This document shows positions 17,874-26,353 of a stretch of 64,000 nucleotides of DNA, one piece after another. The number at the start of each line of letters is the position of its first letter. The first letter of the stretch is position 1. Location of the stretch: the NCBI RefSeq assembly GCF_000282455.1, contig NZ_AKJG01000096.1:26322-90321 (forward strand), given 5' to 3'. This DNA comes from Pseudomonas sp. GM74. Lineage in GTDB: Bacteria; Pseudomonadota; Gammaproteobacteria; Pseudomonadales; Pseudomonadaceae. The notes beneath the pieces were generated by a model, which saw nothing but the letters and a program-made list of their open reading frames with translations, did no database searches and was not told the origin of the DNA. The position numbers and the translations under genes are program-made.

Positions 17874-19141
17874 GTCACTAACCTGCGCTGGAAGAGTTCA
17901 CGGAAGACCGGATAGATATCCCCGGCCGAGACCAGTTGTTGCTGGGCAAATGTGTCGGAAAAGGCTTCGGCGATGCGCTCGTACTCGAACCACAGGGCCT
18001 GGTGTTCGCGCGGGGTGATCTCAACGTAAGTGTAGTACTGCACGAATGGCATGATCTGGTTGATCAGGATGTCGCGGCAGATAGGGGAGTCGTCGTTCCA
18101 GTTGTCACCGTCGGAGGCCTGGGCGGCGTAGATGTTCCACTCGTTGCTCGGATAACGCTCGGCCATGATCTCCTGCATCAGTTTCAAGGCGCTGGAGACG
18201 ATGGTGCCGCCGGTTTCCCGGGAGTAGAAAAACTCCTCTTCATCCACTTCGCGGGCGCTGGTGTGATGGCGGATGAACACGACGTCGATCTTTTCGTAGT
18301 TACGCTTGAGAAACAGGTACAGCAGGATAAAGAAGCGCTTGGCGATGTCCTTGGTCGCCTGGGTCATCGAGCCGGACACGTCCATCAGGCAGAACATCAC
18401 GGCCTTGGAGCTGGGGTTGGGTTGTTTGATGAGCAGGTTGTACTTGAGGTCGAACGTGTCGAGAAACGGCACGCGGTGAATGCGCGCGCTGAGTTTTTCG
18501 ATTTCCGCTTCGATTTCCTGAATATCGCCGAAGTTGTCCGGCTCTTCCTGCTTGAGTCGCAGAAGTTCTTCCTTGGCTTCGCGCAGCTTTGCCCGGCTGC
18601 TGCCGGACAGGGCGATACGTCGGGCGTGAGCCGAACGCAGGGTGCGGATGATGTTGATCCGCGACGGGTTACCCTCGTTGCTGATCCCGGCGCGCACGGT
18701 CTTGAAGGTGTCGGTGCCGGTCAGGTTGCGCTTGACCAGGTTGGGCAGTTCGAGATCCTCGAACATGAACTCGAGGAACTCTTCCTGGGTGATCTGGAAG
18801 ACGAATTCGTCCATCCCTTCGCCGGAATTGCCGGCCTTGCCGGGACCCCGGCCGCCACCGCCTCCCGGTGGACGTGCGATATGTTCGCCGCTGGTGAATT
18901 CCTTGTTGCCCGGGTGCACGACCGTCTGCTTGCCACCGCGACCGTGATGAAGCACCGGCTCGTCGATGTCGCGGCCGGGAATGCTGATTTGTTCGCCGTG
19001 TTCCATATCGGTAATGGAGCGCCGGCTGACCGCCTCTTCGACAGCCTTTTTGATGTGATCACGGTACCGCCGCAGAAACCGCTGGCGGTTCACCGTGCTC
19101 TTGTTCTTGCCATTGAGACGTCGGTCGATCACATAGCTCAT
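17870..19141 (-). CDS. YeaH/YhbH family protein (DUF444, VWA-type)
   Basis: This 423-residue protein has the DUF444 N-terminus (MSYVIDRRLNGKNKSTVNRQ), a Gly-rich linker with GGGGGRGPGK near residue 95-105, and a C-terminal von Willebrand A fold with the MIDAS motif DVSGSM. Metal coordination by this motif suggests a protein-interaction role. It lies between prkA and spoVR; this trio is co-conserved and linked to nutrient and stationary-phase stress in enterobacteria. Its exact role is undefined. Confidence 0.93.
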   Translation of the reverse strand: MSYVIDRRLNGKNKSTVNRQRFLRRYRDHIKKAVEEAVSRRSITDMEHGEQISIPGRDIDEPVLHHGRGGKQTVVHPGNKEFTSGEHIARPPGGGGGRGPGKAGNSGEGMDEFVFQITQEEFLEFMFEDLELPNLVKRNLTGTDTFKTVRAGISNEGNPSRINIIRTLRSAHARRIALSGSSRAKLREAKEELLRLKQEEPDNFGDIQEIEAEIEKLSARIHRVPFLDTFDLKYNLLIKQPNPSSKAVMFCLMDVSGSMTQATKDIAKRFFILLYLFLKRNYEKIDVVFIRHHTSAREVDEEEFFYSRETGGTIVSSALKLMQEIMAERYPSNEWNIYAAQASDGDNWNDDSPICRDILINQIMPFVQYYTYVEITPREHQALWFEYERIAEAFSDTFAQQQLVSAGDIYPVFRELFQRRLVT

Positions 19142-19155
19142 AGGGAGCCCTCCGG

Positions 19156-19278
19156 GCAGCTACAAGATACAAGCTTCAAGCTACAAGCTCGAAGCTTTCA
19201 AAGCAAACAGGAGCCACCAACAGCCTCAAGCGCCCCTACGGTGTGCTTGAGGCTTGTAGCTTGCCGCTTGCAGCTGCC
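19156..19278. repeat. Imperfect inverted repeat of the AGCTTCAAGC/GCTTGTAGC family
   Basis: A left arm beginning GGCAGCTACAAG and rich in CAAGCTTCAAGC and a right arm ending CTTGCAGCTGCC are roughly complementary over about 30-40 bases, with a spacer of some 45 bases. It fills the gap between prkA and yeaH. A related copy is at 59335-59414. It is unlike the REP elements. Confidence 0.7.
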
Positions 19279-21201
19279 TTACTGCGATTTTCTGACCCGC
19301 AGGTACCACTCGGACAGCAGTCGTACCTGTTTGTCGGTGTAGCCCCGCTCGACCATCCGTGTGACGAAGTCGTTGTGTTTCTGCTGGTCCTCTTTGCTGG
19401 CCTTGGCATTGAAGCTGATGACTGGCAGCAGGTCCTCGGTGTTGGAGAACATTTTCTTCTCGATGACCACCCGCAGCTTTTCGTAGCTGAGCCAGGTCGG
19501 GTTCTTGCCGTTGTTGTTGGCCCGGGCGCGCAGTACGAAGTTGACGATTTCGTTGCGGAAATCCTTCGGATTGCTGATGCCGGCCGGTTTTTCGATTTTC
19601 TCCAGTTCTTCGTTCAATGCTACGCGGTTGAGGATCTCGCCGGTTTCCGGGTCGCGGTATTCCTGGTCCTGGATCCAGAAGTCGGCGTACAGCACATAAC
19701 GATCGAAGATGTTCTGGCCGTACTCGCTGTAGGACTCGAGGTAGGCGGTCTGGATCTCCTTGCCGATGAATTCGATGTAACGCGGTGCCAGGTACTCCTT
19801 GAGGAAGCGCAGATAGCGTTCGCGGGTCTCGGCCTGGAACTGTTCCTGCTCGATCTGTTGTTCCAGCACGTAGAGCAGGTGCACCGGGTTGGCGGCGATT
19901 TCGTGCGGATCGAAGTTGAACACCTTCGACAGGATCTTGAACGCGAAACGGGTCGACAGACCGTTCATGCCTTCGTCGACACCGGCATTGTCCCGGTATT
20001 CCTGGATCGACTTGGCTTTCGGATCGGTGTCCTTGAGGTTCTCGCCGTCATACACGCGCATCTTCGAGTAGATATTGGAGTTTTCCGGCTCCTTGAGGCG
20101 CGAGAGCACGGTGAACTGGGCCAGCATCTTCAGGGTATCCGGCGCGCAATGGGCCTTGGCCAGCGAACTGTTGAACAGCAGCTTGTCGTAGATCTTCACT
20201 TCGTCACTGACCCGCAGGCAGTACGGCACTTTGACGATATAGATCCGGTCGATGAAGGCTTCGTTGTTCTTGTTGTTGCGGAAGGTGTGCCACTCCGATT
20301 CGTTTGAGTGGGCCAGCAGGATCCCGGTGAACGGAATCGCGCCGAGGCCTTCGGTACTGTTGTAGTTGCCTTCCTGGGTGGCGGTCAGCAGTGGGTGCAG
20401 CACCTTGATCGGTGCCTTGAACATTTCGACGAATTCCATCAGGCCCTGGTTGGACCGGCACAGTGCGCCCGAGTAGCTGTATGCATCAGCGTCGTTCTGC
20501 GGGAACTCCTCCAGTTTGCGGATATCGACCTTGCCCACCAGCGCCGAGATGTCCTGGTTGTTTTCGTCGCCAGGTTCGGTCTTGGCCACGGCGATCTGGT
20601 TGAGGATCGACGGGTAGAGTTTCACCACGCGGAACTGACTGATGTCGCCGCCGAATTCGGCCAGGCGCTTGGTGGCCCATGGCGACATGATGGTGTTGAG
20701 GTAGCGCCGTGGAATGCCGAAGTCTTCCTCCAGGATCGCTCCATCTTCAGTGGAGTTGAACAGACCCAGGGGAGACTCGAAAACCGGCGAGCCCTTGATG
20801 GCATAGAAGGGCACTTTTTCCATCAATTGCTTGAGCTTCTCGGCCAGGGACGATTTACCGCCACCGACTGGGCCGAGCAGGTAAAGGATCTGTTTCTTCT
20901 CTTCCAGGCCCTGCGCGGCATGGCGGAAATACGACACGATCTGGTCGATGCATTCTTCCATCCCGTGGAAGTCTTCAAAGGCCGGATAGCGGCGGATGAC
21001 CTTGTTGGAGAAGATGCGCGACAGTCTCGAGTTGGTCGAGGTGTCGAGCAGTTCCGGTTCACCGATGGCCAGCAGCAGACGCTCGGCGGCGGAAACGTAG
21101 GCGCTACGGTCTTTTTTGCACAGTTCAAGATACTCCTGCAGCGAGAGTTCTTCCTGGCGTGTGGACTCGAAGCGTTGTTGGAAGTGGCTAAAGATACTCA
21201 T
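19279..21201 (-). CDS. prkA: PrkA family serine protein kinase (YeaG)
   Basis: This 640-residue protein has an AAA+-like N-terminal part with Walker A GPVGGGKSSL (near residue 110-120) and a C-terminal PrkA kinase-like domain, full length for the family. It matches YeaG of enterobacteria from MSIFSHFQQRFE to the end. The family phosphorylates proteins on serine and is tied to stress and nitrogen-starvation responses. It is the first gene of prkA-yeaH-spoVR. A minus-strand CTATCCTTA near 21380-21390 could be a stationary-phase-type -10, but this is weak. Confidence 0.95.
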   Translation of the reverse strand: MSIFSHFQQRFESTRQEELSLQEYLELCKKDRSAYVSAAERLLLAIGEPELLDTSTNSRLSRIFSNKVIRRYPAFEDFHGMEECIDQIVSYFRHAAQGLEEKKQILYLLGPVGGGKSSLAEKLKQLMEKVPFYAIKGSPVFESPLGLFNSTEDGAILEEDFGIPRRYLNTIMSPWATKRLAEFGGDISQFRVVKLYPSILNQIAVAKTEPGDENNQDISALVGKVDIRKLEEFPQNDADAYSYSGALCRSNQGLMEFVEMFKAPIKVLHPLLTATQEGNYNSTEGLGAIPFTGILLAHSNESEWHTFRNNKNNEAFIDRIYIVKVPYCLRVSDEVKIYDKLLFNSSLAKAHCAPDTLKMLAQFTVLSRLKEPENSNIYSKMRVYDGENLKDTDPKAKSIQEYRDNAGVDEGMNGLSTRFAFKILSKVFNFDPHEIAANPVHLLYVLEQQIEQEQFQAETRERYLRFLKEYLAPRYIEFIGKEIQTAYLESYSEYGQNIFDRYVLYADFWIQDQEYRDPETGEILNRVALNEELEKIEKPAGISNPKDFRNEIVNFVLRARANNNGKNPTWLSYEKLRVVIEKKMFSNTEDLLPVISFNAKASKEDQQKHNDFVTRMVERGYTDKQVRLLSEWYLRVRKSQ

Positions 21202-21498
21202 GACGTCACCTCGCTCGATACGTGGAGCCGACGCCGGATCACTCAGTCGATGCTGGCAGCAACCGAACAGGCGATTGCTGTTTACCCCCCAGAACTCTCC
21301 CGGAGCTGACTACTCCGAAAGCTACTCCCGATGACCCGTGCGCCGGTGTACCGGCTCTCCCCTGTTTTGGATGGCCTGGGCTTAAGGATAGTTGGGAATT
21401 CGGGAGGTAAAGGCGAGATACGTAATTAGTTGTGGCAGACCGTTCGTCTGCCACCGCGCCAGCCCGCGGGAGCCGGGGCCTGCAACGTTACAAAAAAA
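21202..21498. other. Intergenic region upstream of prkA (297 bases)
   Basis: No gene is visible. A short GCGCCGGTGTACCGGC hairpin lies near 21341-21355. The minus-strand CTATCCTTA around 21380-21390 is a possible extended -10 for prkA; no matching -35, and no sigma-54 (GG/GC) motif, was found. Confidence 0.4.
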
Positions 21499-21828
21499 TT
21501 ATTCAGTGGTGCCTTGCGCCGTTTCCGCAGGATACGTCGTACGCCACAACTCGAATCCGCCATCCATGCTGTAGACGTCTGAGAAGCCCTGGCTGATCAG
21601 GTAGGCGGCCGCGCCCTGGCTGGAATTGCCGTGATAGCAGACCACCACGGTCGGTGCGTCGAGGTCTGCACCCTGGATAAACGCGTGCAGGGAATGGTTG
21701 TCCAGATGCTTCGAGCCTGCGATGTGCAGGGCGGCAAAAGTGGCCGGGTCGCGGACGTCGACCACCACTGCGCCTTGTTCGCGCAGGGCCTGGGCCTGTT
21801 CCGGGGGGATACGTTTGAATTCGCTCAT
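21499..21828 (-). CDS. glpE: Thiosulfate sulfurtransferase GlpE (single-domain rhodanese)
   Basis: This 109-residue cytoplasmic protein moves sulfane sulfur from thiosulfate to cyanide or thiol acceptors. The rhodanese fold shows VVVDVRDPATFAALHIAGS at the N-terminus and the active-site loop CYHGNSSQG with Cys64, the GlpE-type six-residue loop. It closes the lptD-surA-pdxA-rsmA-apaG-apaH run, 33 bases past apaH. A GGAG ribosome site precedes the ATG. Confidence 0.93.
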   Translation of the reverse strand: MSEFKRIPPEQAQALREQGAVVVDVRDPATFAALHIAGSKHLDNHSLHAFIQGADLDAPTVVVCYHGNSSQGAAAYLISQGFSDVYSMDGGFELWRTTYPAETAQGTTE

Positions 21829-21861
21829 GGCGGGCTCCTGTGGCTCGGCTGAATGGGCAGT

Positions 21862-22743
21862 CTAGCGCGGGGCGCTGGCTGGCGATGTTTGGGGAATGGA
21901 TGAGGCGACTGGCGGCACGGCATGACCGTGTTCGTCGCATTTGCAGGACAGGCGTTCAAGGCTGTCGACGTTCATCAGGGTCAGGGCGCCGCCCCAGACA
22001 CAACCTGTATCGAGGGCCGAAATACCCGGCTCTTCGACGTTGCCCTCAAGTGCTGCCCAGTGACCGAAGATGATCTTCAGGTCCTTGGTCTTGCGGTGCT
22101 GGTGCTGGAACCAGGGCTTGTAGCCTGCTGGTGCGGTACCGAGACCTTCCTTGCTCTTGAGGTCGAGTTTGCCTTCGGCGGTGCAAAAACGCATGCGGGT
22201 GAAATAGTTGGTGATCACCCGCAGGCGCGTCACGCCCTTGAGGTCATTGTCCCATTTCGCCGGATCGTTGCCGTACATGCCATCGAGGTAGGGCGGCAGC
22301 AGGTTGTCGTCACGCAAGGCGGTCTCGACTTCGGCAGCACACTTCAAGGCTTTGCGCAGCGACCACTGGGGTGGAATGCCGGCATGGACCAGTGCCATGT
22401 TGCGCTGTTCGTCGTAGTGCATGAGCTTTTGCTGGCGCAGCCATTCGAGCAGTTCGGCGCTATCGGGCGCGTCAATGATCTCGTGCAGGGTATCGGCCTT
22501 CTTCAGGCGTTCGATGTTGCGTCCGGCCGCCAGCAGGTGCAGGTCGTGGTTGCCGAGCACGCACACCAGCGATTCGCGGATGCTATAGAGGAAGCGCAGG
22601 GTTTCCAGCGACTGCGGGCCGCGGTTGACCAGGTCGCCCACCAGCCACAGACGATCCCGTTGAGGGTCGAACGCCACTTGTTTGAGCAGGCATTGCAGGG
22701 CTTGAAGACAGCCTTGCAAGTCACCGACAGCGTACGTTGCCAT
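21862..22743 (-). CDS. apaH: Bis(5'-nucleosyl)-tetraphosphatase (symmetrical) ApaH
   Basis: This 293-residue metallophosphoesterase splits Ap4A into two ADP and can remove Np4 caps from RNA. Metal motifs are clear: YAVGDLQGC, LVGDLVNRGPQS, LGNHDLHLLA and the later HAG and GHWA. The C-terminus is a little longer than E. coli ApaH and Ala/Pro/Ser-rich. Its start abuts the apaG stop. Confidence 0.97.
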   Translation of the reverse strand: MATYAVGDLQGCLQALQCLLKQVAFDPQRDRLWLVGDLVNRGPQSLETLRFLYSIRESLVCVLGNHDLHLLAAGRNIERLKKADTLHEIIDAPDSAELLEWLRQQKLMHYDEQRNMALVHAGIPPQWSLRKALKCAAEVETALRDDNLLPPYLDGMYGNDPAKWDNDLKGVTRLRVITNYFTRMRFCTAEGKLDLKSKEGLGTAPAGYKPWFQHQHRKTKDLKIIFGHWAALEGNVEEPGISALDTGCVWGGALTLMNVDSLERLSCKCDEHGHAVPPVASSIPQTSPASAPR

Positions 22744-23123
22744 CAGTGCAGGGCTCCGGGCACCGCCAGGCGGAAGGGCGCGATGATGGCATCGAAGTGT
22801 TTGCCGTCGTCGGACAGCATCTGATAGGTGCCTTGCATGGTGCCGACCTTGGTGGTCATGACCGTGCCGCTGCTGTAGGTGTGGCTCTTGCCGGGTTCGA
22901 TCAACGGCTGCTGGCCCACCACGCCTGGGCCGCGCACTTCTTCGACATGCCCGTCACCATCGGTGATGACCCAGTGCCGTGAAAGCAGTTTGGCGGGCAT
23001 TTCGCCATTGTTTTGCACGGTGATGGTGTAGGCGAAGGCAAAGCGGTCGTGCTCGGGTTGCGATTGTTCTGCCAGATAGCGGGTGACGACGCTGACGTCG
23101 ACCTGATAACGAGGATCGGACAT
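22743..23123 (-). CDS. apaG: ApaG protein (Co2+/Mg2+ efflux-associated)
   Basis: This 126-residue protein is a single fibronectin-III-like beta-sandwich. Diagnostic segments are FAFAYTITVQNNG, LLSRHWVITDGDG, VEEVRGPGVVGQQPLIEPG and GTMQGTYQM. The family is linked genetically to Co2+ resistance and Mg2+ efflux; its biochemical action is unclear. It is co-transcribed with apaH, with one base shared. Confidence 0.96.
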   Translation of the reverse strand: MSDPRYQVDVSVVTRYLAEQSQPEHDRFAFAYTITVQNNGEMPAKLLSRHWVITDGDGHVEEVRGPGVVGQQPLIEPGKSHTYSSGTVMTTKVGTMQGTYQMLSDDGKHFDAIIAPFRLAVPGALH

Positions 23124-23188
23124 GCAAGGGGCCTTAAAAACGAAGCGGGACGCGGGGCGTAGCTGTTGGGGTTCAGTCTAGGCCAAGT

Positions 23189-23223
23189 ATCGGGTAGTAG
23201 ACCAGAGTGGCGTCCTACCCGAT
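23189..23223 (-). other. Intercistronic hairpin between rsmA and apaG
   Basis: Perfect 9-bp arms ATCGGGTAG (23189-23197) and CTACCCGAT (23215-23223) sit in the 115-base gap. There is no T-run, so it is more likely an RNA-stability or attenuation element than a full terminator. Confidence 0.5.
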
Positions 23224-23238
23224 AGCGCTCATCGCCTG

Positions 23239-24048
23239 TCAGTCGGCGACAGGCTTTTGTTCGCTAAGCTTGTCAGCCAGGCGTACGAACGCGGCCAGGT
23301 CGAGTTGCTCGGGACGCAGGCTGCCATCGACGCCGGCGGCTTCGATTTCGGCATTGCTCAGCAGCAGCTTGAGGGTGTTGCGCAGGGTTTTGCGGCGCTG
23401 GTTGAACGCTTCGCGCACGACGCGTTCCAGTAGGCGGTGATCCTTGGCCGGGTGTGGCAGTACCGCGTGGGGCACCAGGCGCACGATGGCCGAGTCGACT
23501 TTCGGCGGCGGGTTGAACGCGCCCGGGCCGACGTTGAACAGGTGTTCGACCCGGCAGTGATACTGAACCATGATCGACAACCGACCCCAGTCACCACCAC
23601 CAGGACCGGCAGCAAGGCGCTCGACCACTTCCTTTTGCAGCATGAAGTGCATGTCGCGGATCAGGTGCGAGTTGTGCAGCAGGTGAAAAATCAGCGGCGT
23701 GGAGATGTTGTACGGCAGGTTGCCGACCACTCGCAGGCTGCCAGGCACGGCATTGAGGCTGTTGAAATCGAACTTCAGCGCATCGCCCTGATGCAGGTTG
23801 AAGTTGCTCTTGCCGGAAAACTGCTGGTTGAGGATCGGGATCAGGTCCTTGTCCAGTTCCACCACATCGAGTTGCGCGCCGCTGCTGAGCAGGCCTTGGG
23901 TCAGTGCGCCCTGGCCCGGGCCGATTTCCAGCAGGCGGTCTTCTGCCTTGGCATGAATGGAACGCAGGATTCGGTCGATAACGCCCGCATCGTGCAGGAA
24001 GTTCTGGCCAAAGCGTTTGCGCGCCTTGTGTTGGTAATGCTCGGTCAT
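23239..24048 (-). CDS. rsmA: 16S rRNA dimethyladenosine transferase RsmA (KsgA)
   Basis: This 269-residue SAM-dependent methyltransferase dimethylates A1518 and A1519 of 16S rRNA. It shows KRFGQNFLHD, the SAM motif LEIGPGQGALT, VVELDKDLIP, the catalytic NLPYNISTPL and the C-terminal FNQRRKTLRNTL. The start overlaps the pdxA stop by 4 bases. The name should not be confused with the RsmA/CsrA regulator of Pseudomonas. Confidence 0.97.
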   Translation of the reverse strand: MTEHYQHKARKRFGQNFLHDAGVIDRILRSIHAKAEDRLLEIGPGQGALTQGLLSSGAQLDVVELDKDLIPILNQQFSGKSNFNLHQGDALKFDFNSLNAVPGSLRVVGNLPYNISTPLIFHLLHNSHLIRDMHFMLQKEVVERLAAGPGGGDWGRLSIMVQYHCRVEHLFNVGPGAFNPPPKVDSAIVRLVPHAVLPHPAKDHRLLERVVREAFNQRRKTLRNTLKLLLSNAEIEAAGVDGSLRPEQLDLAAFVRLADKLSEQKPVAD

Positions 24049-25034
24049 AAACGGGTCTCGGCCATCTGGTAGGCGGTTTCCAGGGCGACTTGCAGGCTGC
24101 CGGTATCGATTTTGCCGCTGCCGGCCAGGTCCAGGGCGGTGCCGTGGTCGACCGAGGTGCGGATGATCGGCAAGCCGAGGGTCACGTTGACTGCCGCGCC
24201 GAAGCCTTTGTACTTCAGCACCGGCAAGCCCTGGTCGTGGTACATCGCCAGCACCGCATCGCAGTGCTCCAGATATTTGGGGGTAAACAGAGTGTCGGCG
24301 GGCAGGGGGCCGCGAAGGTCCATGCCCTCGCCGCGCAGGCGCTCTAATGTGGGTTCGATGATATCGATTTCTTCATGGCCCAGGTGCCCGCCTTCGCCGG
24401 CATGGGGGTTGAGCCCGCAGACCAGGATGCGTGGCCGGGCGATGCCGAACTTGTTTTGCAGGTCGGCGTGCAGGATTCGCGTGACGCGTTCCAGACGCTC
24501 CGGCGTGATTGCGTCGGCAATCTCGCGAAGGGGCAGGTGAGTGGTCACCAGGGCCACGCGCAAACCGTGCGTGGCCAGCATCATCACCACTTGCGCGGTG
24601 TGGGTCAGGTCGGCGAGGAATTCCGTGTGCCCGGAGAAGGCGATGCCGGATTCGTTGATGACGCCTTTGTGCACCGGCGCGGTAATCATGCCGGTGAAAT
24701 CTCCGCTCAGACAGCCCTGGCCGGCGCGGGTCAGGGTTTCCAGTACAAAGGCGGCGTTGGCCTTGTCCAGTTGCCCGGCGACGACCTTGGCATTGAGCGG
24801 TGTATCCCAGACATACAGGCTGTTGGCTGGCGCGGGTGCGTCCGGCCAGTTGTCCGGTGTGACCGGCAGCAGATCGACAGCCACGCCCAGTTGCACGGCC
24901 CGCTCAATGAGCAGGTCGCGACTGGTAATGGCAATCAGGGGGTGAGGCTGGGCTTGCGAGGCGAGCAGCAGGCACAGGTCGGGACCTATGCCGGCCGGTT
25001 CGCCGGGTGTCAGCGCGAAACGTTGGGGTTTCAC
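24045..25034 (-). CDS. pdxA: 4-hydroxythreonine-4-phosphate dehydrogenase PdxA
   Basis: This 329-residue enzyme of pyridoxal phosphate synthesis oxidises 4-phosphohydroxy-threonine with NAD. Motifs include LTPGEPAGIGPDL, TAPVHKGVINE, the metal-ligand region SGHTEFLADLT, CGLNPHAGEGGHLG and the HDQGLPVLKY / NVTLGLPIIRTSVDHGTA segment with the third histidine. It overlaps surA and rsmA by 4 bases each. Confidence 0.97.
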   Translation of the reverse strand: MKPQRFALTPGEPAGIGPDLCLLLASQAQPHPLIAITSRDLLIERAVQLGVAVDLLPVTPDNWPDAPAPANSLYVWDTPLNAKVVAGQLDKANAAFVLETLTRAGQGCLSGDFTGMITAPVHKGVINESGIAFSGHTEFLADLTHTAQVVMMLATHGLRVALVTTHLPLREIADAITPERLERVTRILHADLQNKFGIARPRILVCGLNPHAGEGGHLGHEEIDIIEPTLERLRGEGMDLRGPLPADTLFTPKYLEHCDAVLAMYHDQGLPVLKYKGFGAAVNVTLGLPIIRTSVDHGTALDLAGSGKIDTGSLQVALETAYQMAETRL

Positions 25035-26353
25035 TGTGCTGCCTGGTCGGCGCCAGGGAGTTTGATTTCCACATACGCTTCGTCACGGATCTGACGCAGC
25101 CAGGTCTGCAGCTCTTCGTCGTATTTGCGGTTACGCAAAACGGTCATCGCTTGCTGCTCGCGAGCCTGTGAGGTGCTGTCGGTGGCGCGACGGCCAAGGA
25201 CTTCCAGGACATGCCAGCCGTATTGAGTCTGGAACGGCCTGGACAGCTGACCTTGCGGGGTCTTGGCCATCACTTCGCGGAATTCGGGCACCAGTGCGTT
25301 CGGGTCGATCCAGTTCAGGTCGCCGCCGTTGAGGGCGGATCCCGGGTCTTCCGAGTAGCTTTTCGCCAGCTCGCCAAAGTCTTCGCCAGCCTCGATTCGG
25401 CTGTAGAGCGACTCTGCCAGGGCCTTGGTTTTTGCTTCGTCGCGGATCGGGCTCGGCTTGACCAGGATGTGGCGCACATGCACTTCGTCGCGCATCTGGG
25501 TCTGGCCACCACGCTTTTCGAGGACCTTCAGGATGATGAAGCCGCCCGGGGTGCGCATTGGCTGGGTGACATCACCCACCGGCATGGTGCTCAGCAGGCG
25601 ATCGAACGGCGGAGGCAATTGAGCGGCTTTACGCCAGCCCATGTCGCCACCTTCCAGTGCGGTTTCGCTGGCGGACTTGGCGATTGCCAATTGACCGAAG
25701 TCAGCGCCTTGCTTGAGCTGCTGGTAAATCGCATCGGCCTGTTTGGCTGCATTCTGAATCGCGTCGGAGTTGGCGCTTTCCGGCGTGGGAATCAGGATGT
25801 TGGCCAGATGGAACTCTTCGGACAGCTGCATTTTGCCCAGGTCGGATGCCAGGAAGTTCTTCACTTCCTGCTCGGAGACCTGAATGCGTTCGGCGACCCG
25901 ACGCTGGCGTACACGGCTGATGACCATTTCGCGGCGTATCTGCTCACGTGCGTCGTCGTAGGACAAACCGTCGCGAGTCAGGGCGGCGCGGAACTGCTCG
26001 ACAGACATGTTGTTGCGCTGGGCAATGGTGCCGACAGCCTGGTTCAACTCTTCGTCAGTAATGCGGATGCCGGAGCGCTCGCCGATCTGCAATTGCAGGT
26101 TTTCGACGATCAGACGCTCAAGTACCTGCTGCTCCAGCACGCTGGCCGGCGGTACGGCAGAACCACGCTTGGCGATGGTTTGCTGAACTTCATGAACCCG
26201 TTGGTCCAGTTGGCTCTGCATGACCACGTCGTTGTCGACGATGGCCACCACTTTATCGATGGACTGTACGGCGGCGCTCGCCGCCGTACTCAGGAACAGC
26301 GCGCCCAGCATCAGCGGGCGCAGACAATCAGAAAGCTTGGTCTTCACGTTCAC
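25031..26353 (-). CDS. surA: Periplasmic chaperone and peptidyl-prolyl isomerase SurA
   Basis: This 440-residue precursor has a signal peptide (about 1-28), a SurA N-terminal chaperone domain (IDKVVAIVDNDVVMQSQLDQR) and two parvulin domains (near residues 185-290 and 295-400, the second with EVHVRHILVKPSP...). It escorts outer-membrane proteins, including LptD. The GTG at 26353 is used because AAGG lies 5 bases upstream; a second GTG at 26347 is possible. The 5' end overlaps the lptD 3' end by 26 bases. Confidence 0.95.
   Translation of the reverse strand: MNVKTKLSDCLRPLMLGALFLSTAASAAVQSIDKVVAIVDNDVVMQSQLDQRVHEVQQTIAKRGSAVPPASVLEQQVLERLIVENLQLQIGERSGIRITDEELNQAVGTIAQRNNMSVEQFRAALTRDGLSYDDAREQIRREMVISRVRQRRVAERIQVSEQEVKNFLASDLGKMQLSEEFHLANILIPTPESANSDAIQNAAKQADAIYQQLKQGADFGQLAIAKSASETALEGGDMGWRKAAQLPPPFDRLLSTMPVGDVTQPMRTPGGFIILKVLEKRGGQTQMRDEVHVRHILVKPSPIRDEAKTKALAESLYSRIEAGEDFGELAKSYSEDPGSALNGGDLNWIDPNALVPEFREVMAKTPQGQLSRPFQTQYGWHVLEVLGRRATDSTSQAREQQAMTVLRNRKYDEELQTWLRQIRDEAYVEIKLPGADQAAQ

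Noticed and set aside
21202..21498. Sigma-54 promoter for prkA
   Set aside because: No GG-N10-GC element with consensus TGGCAC...TTGC was found on the minus strand.
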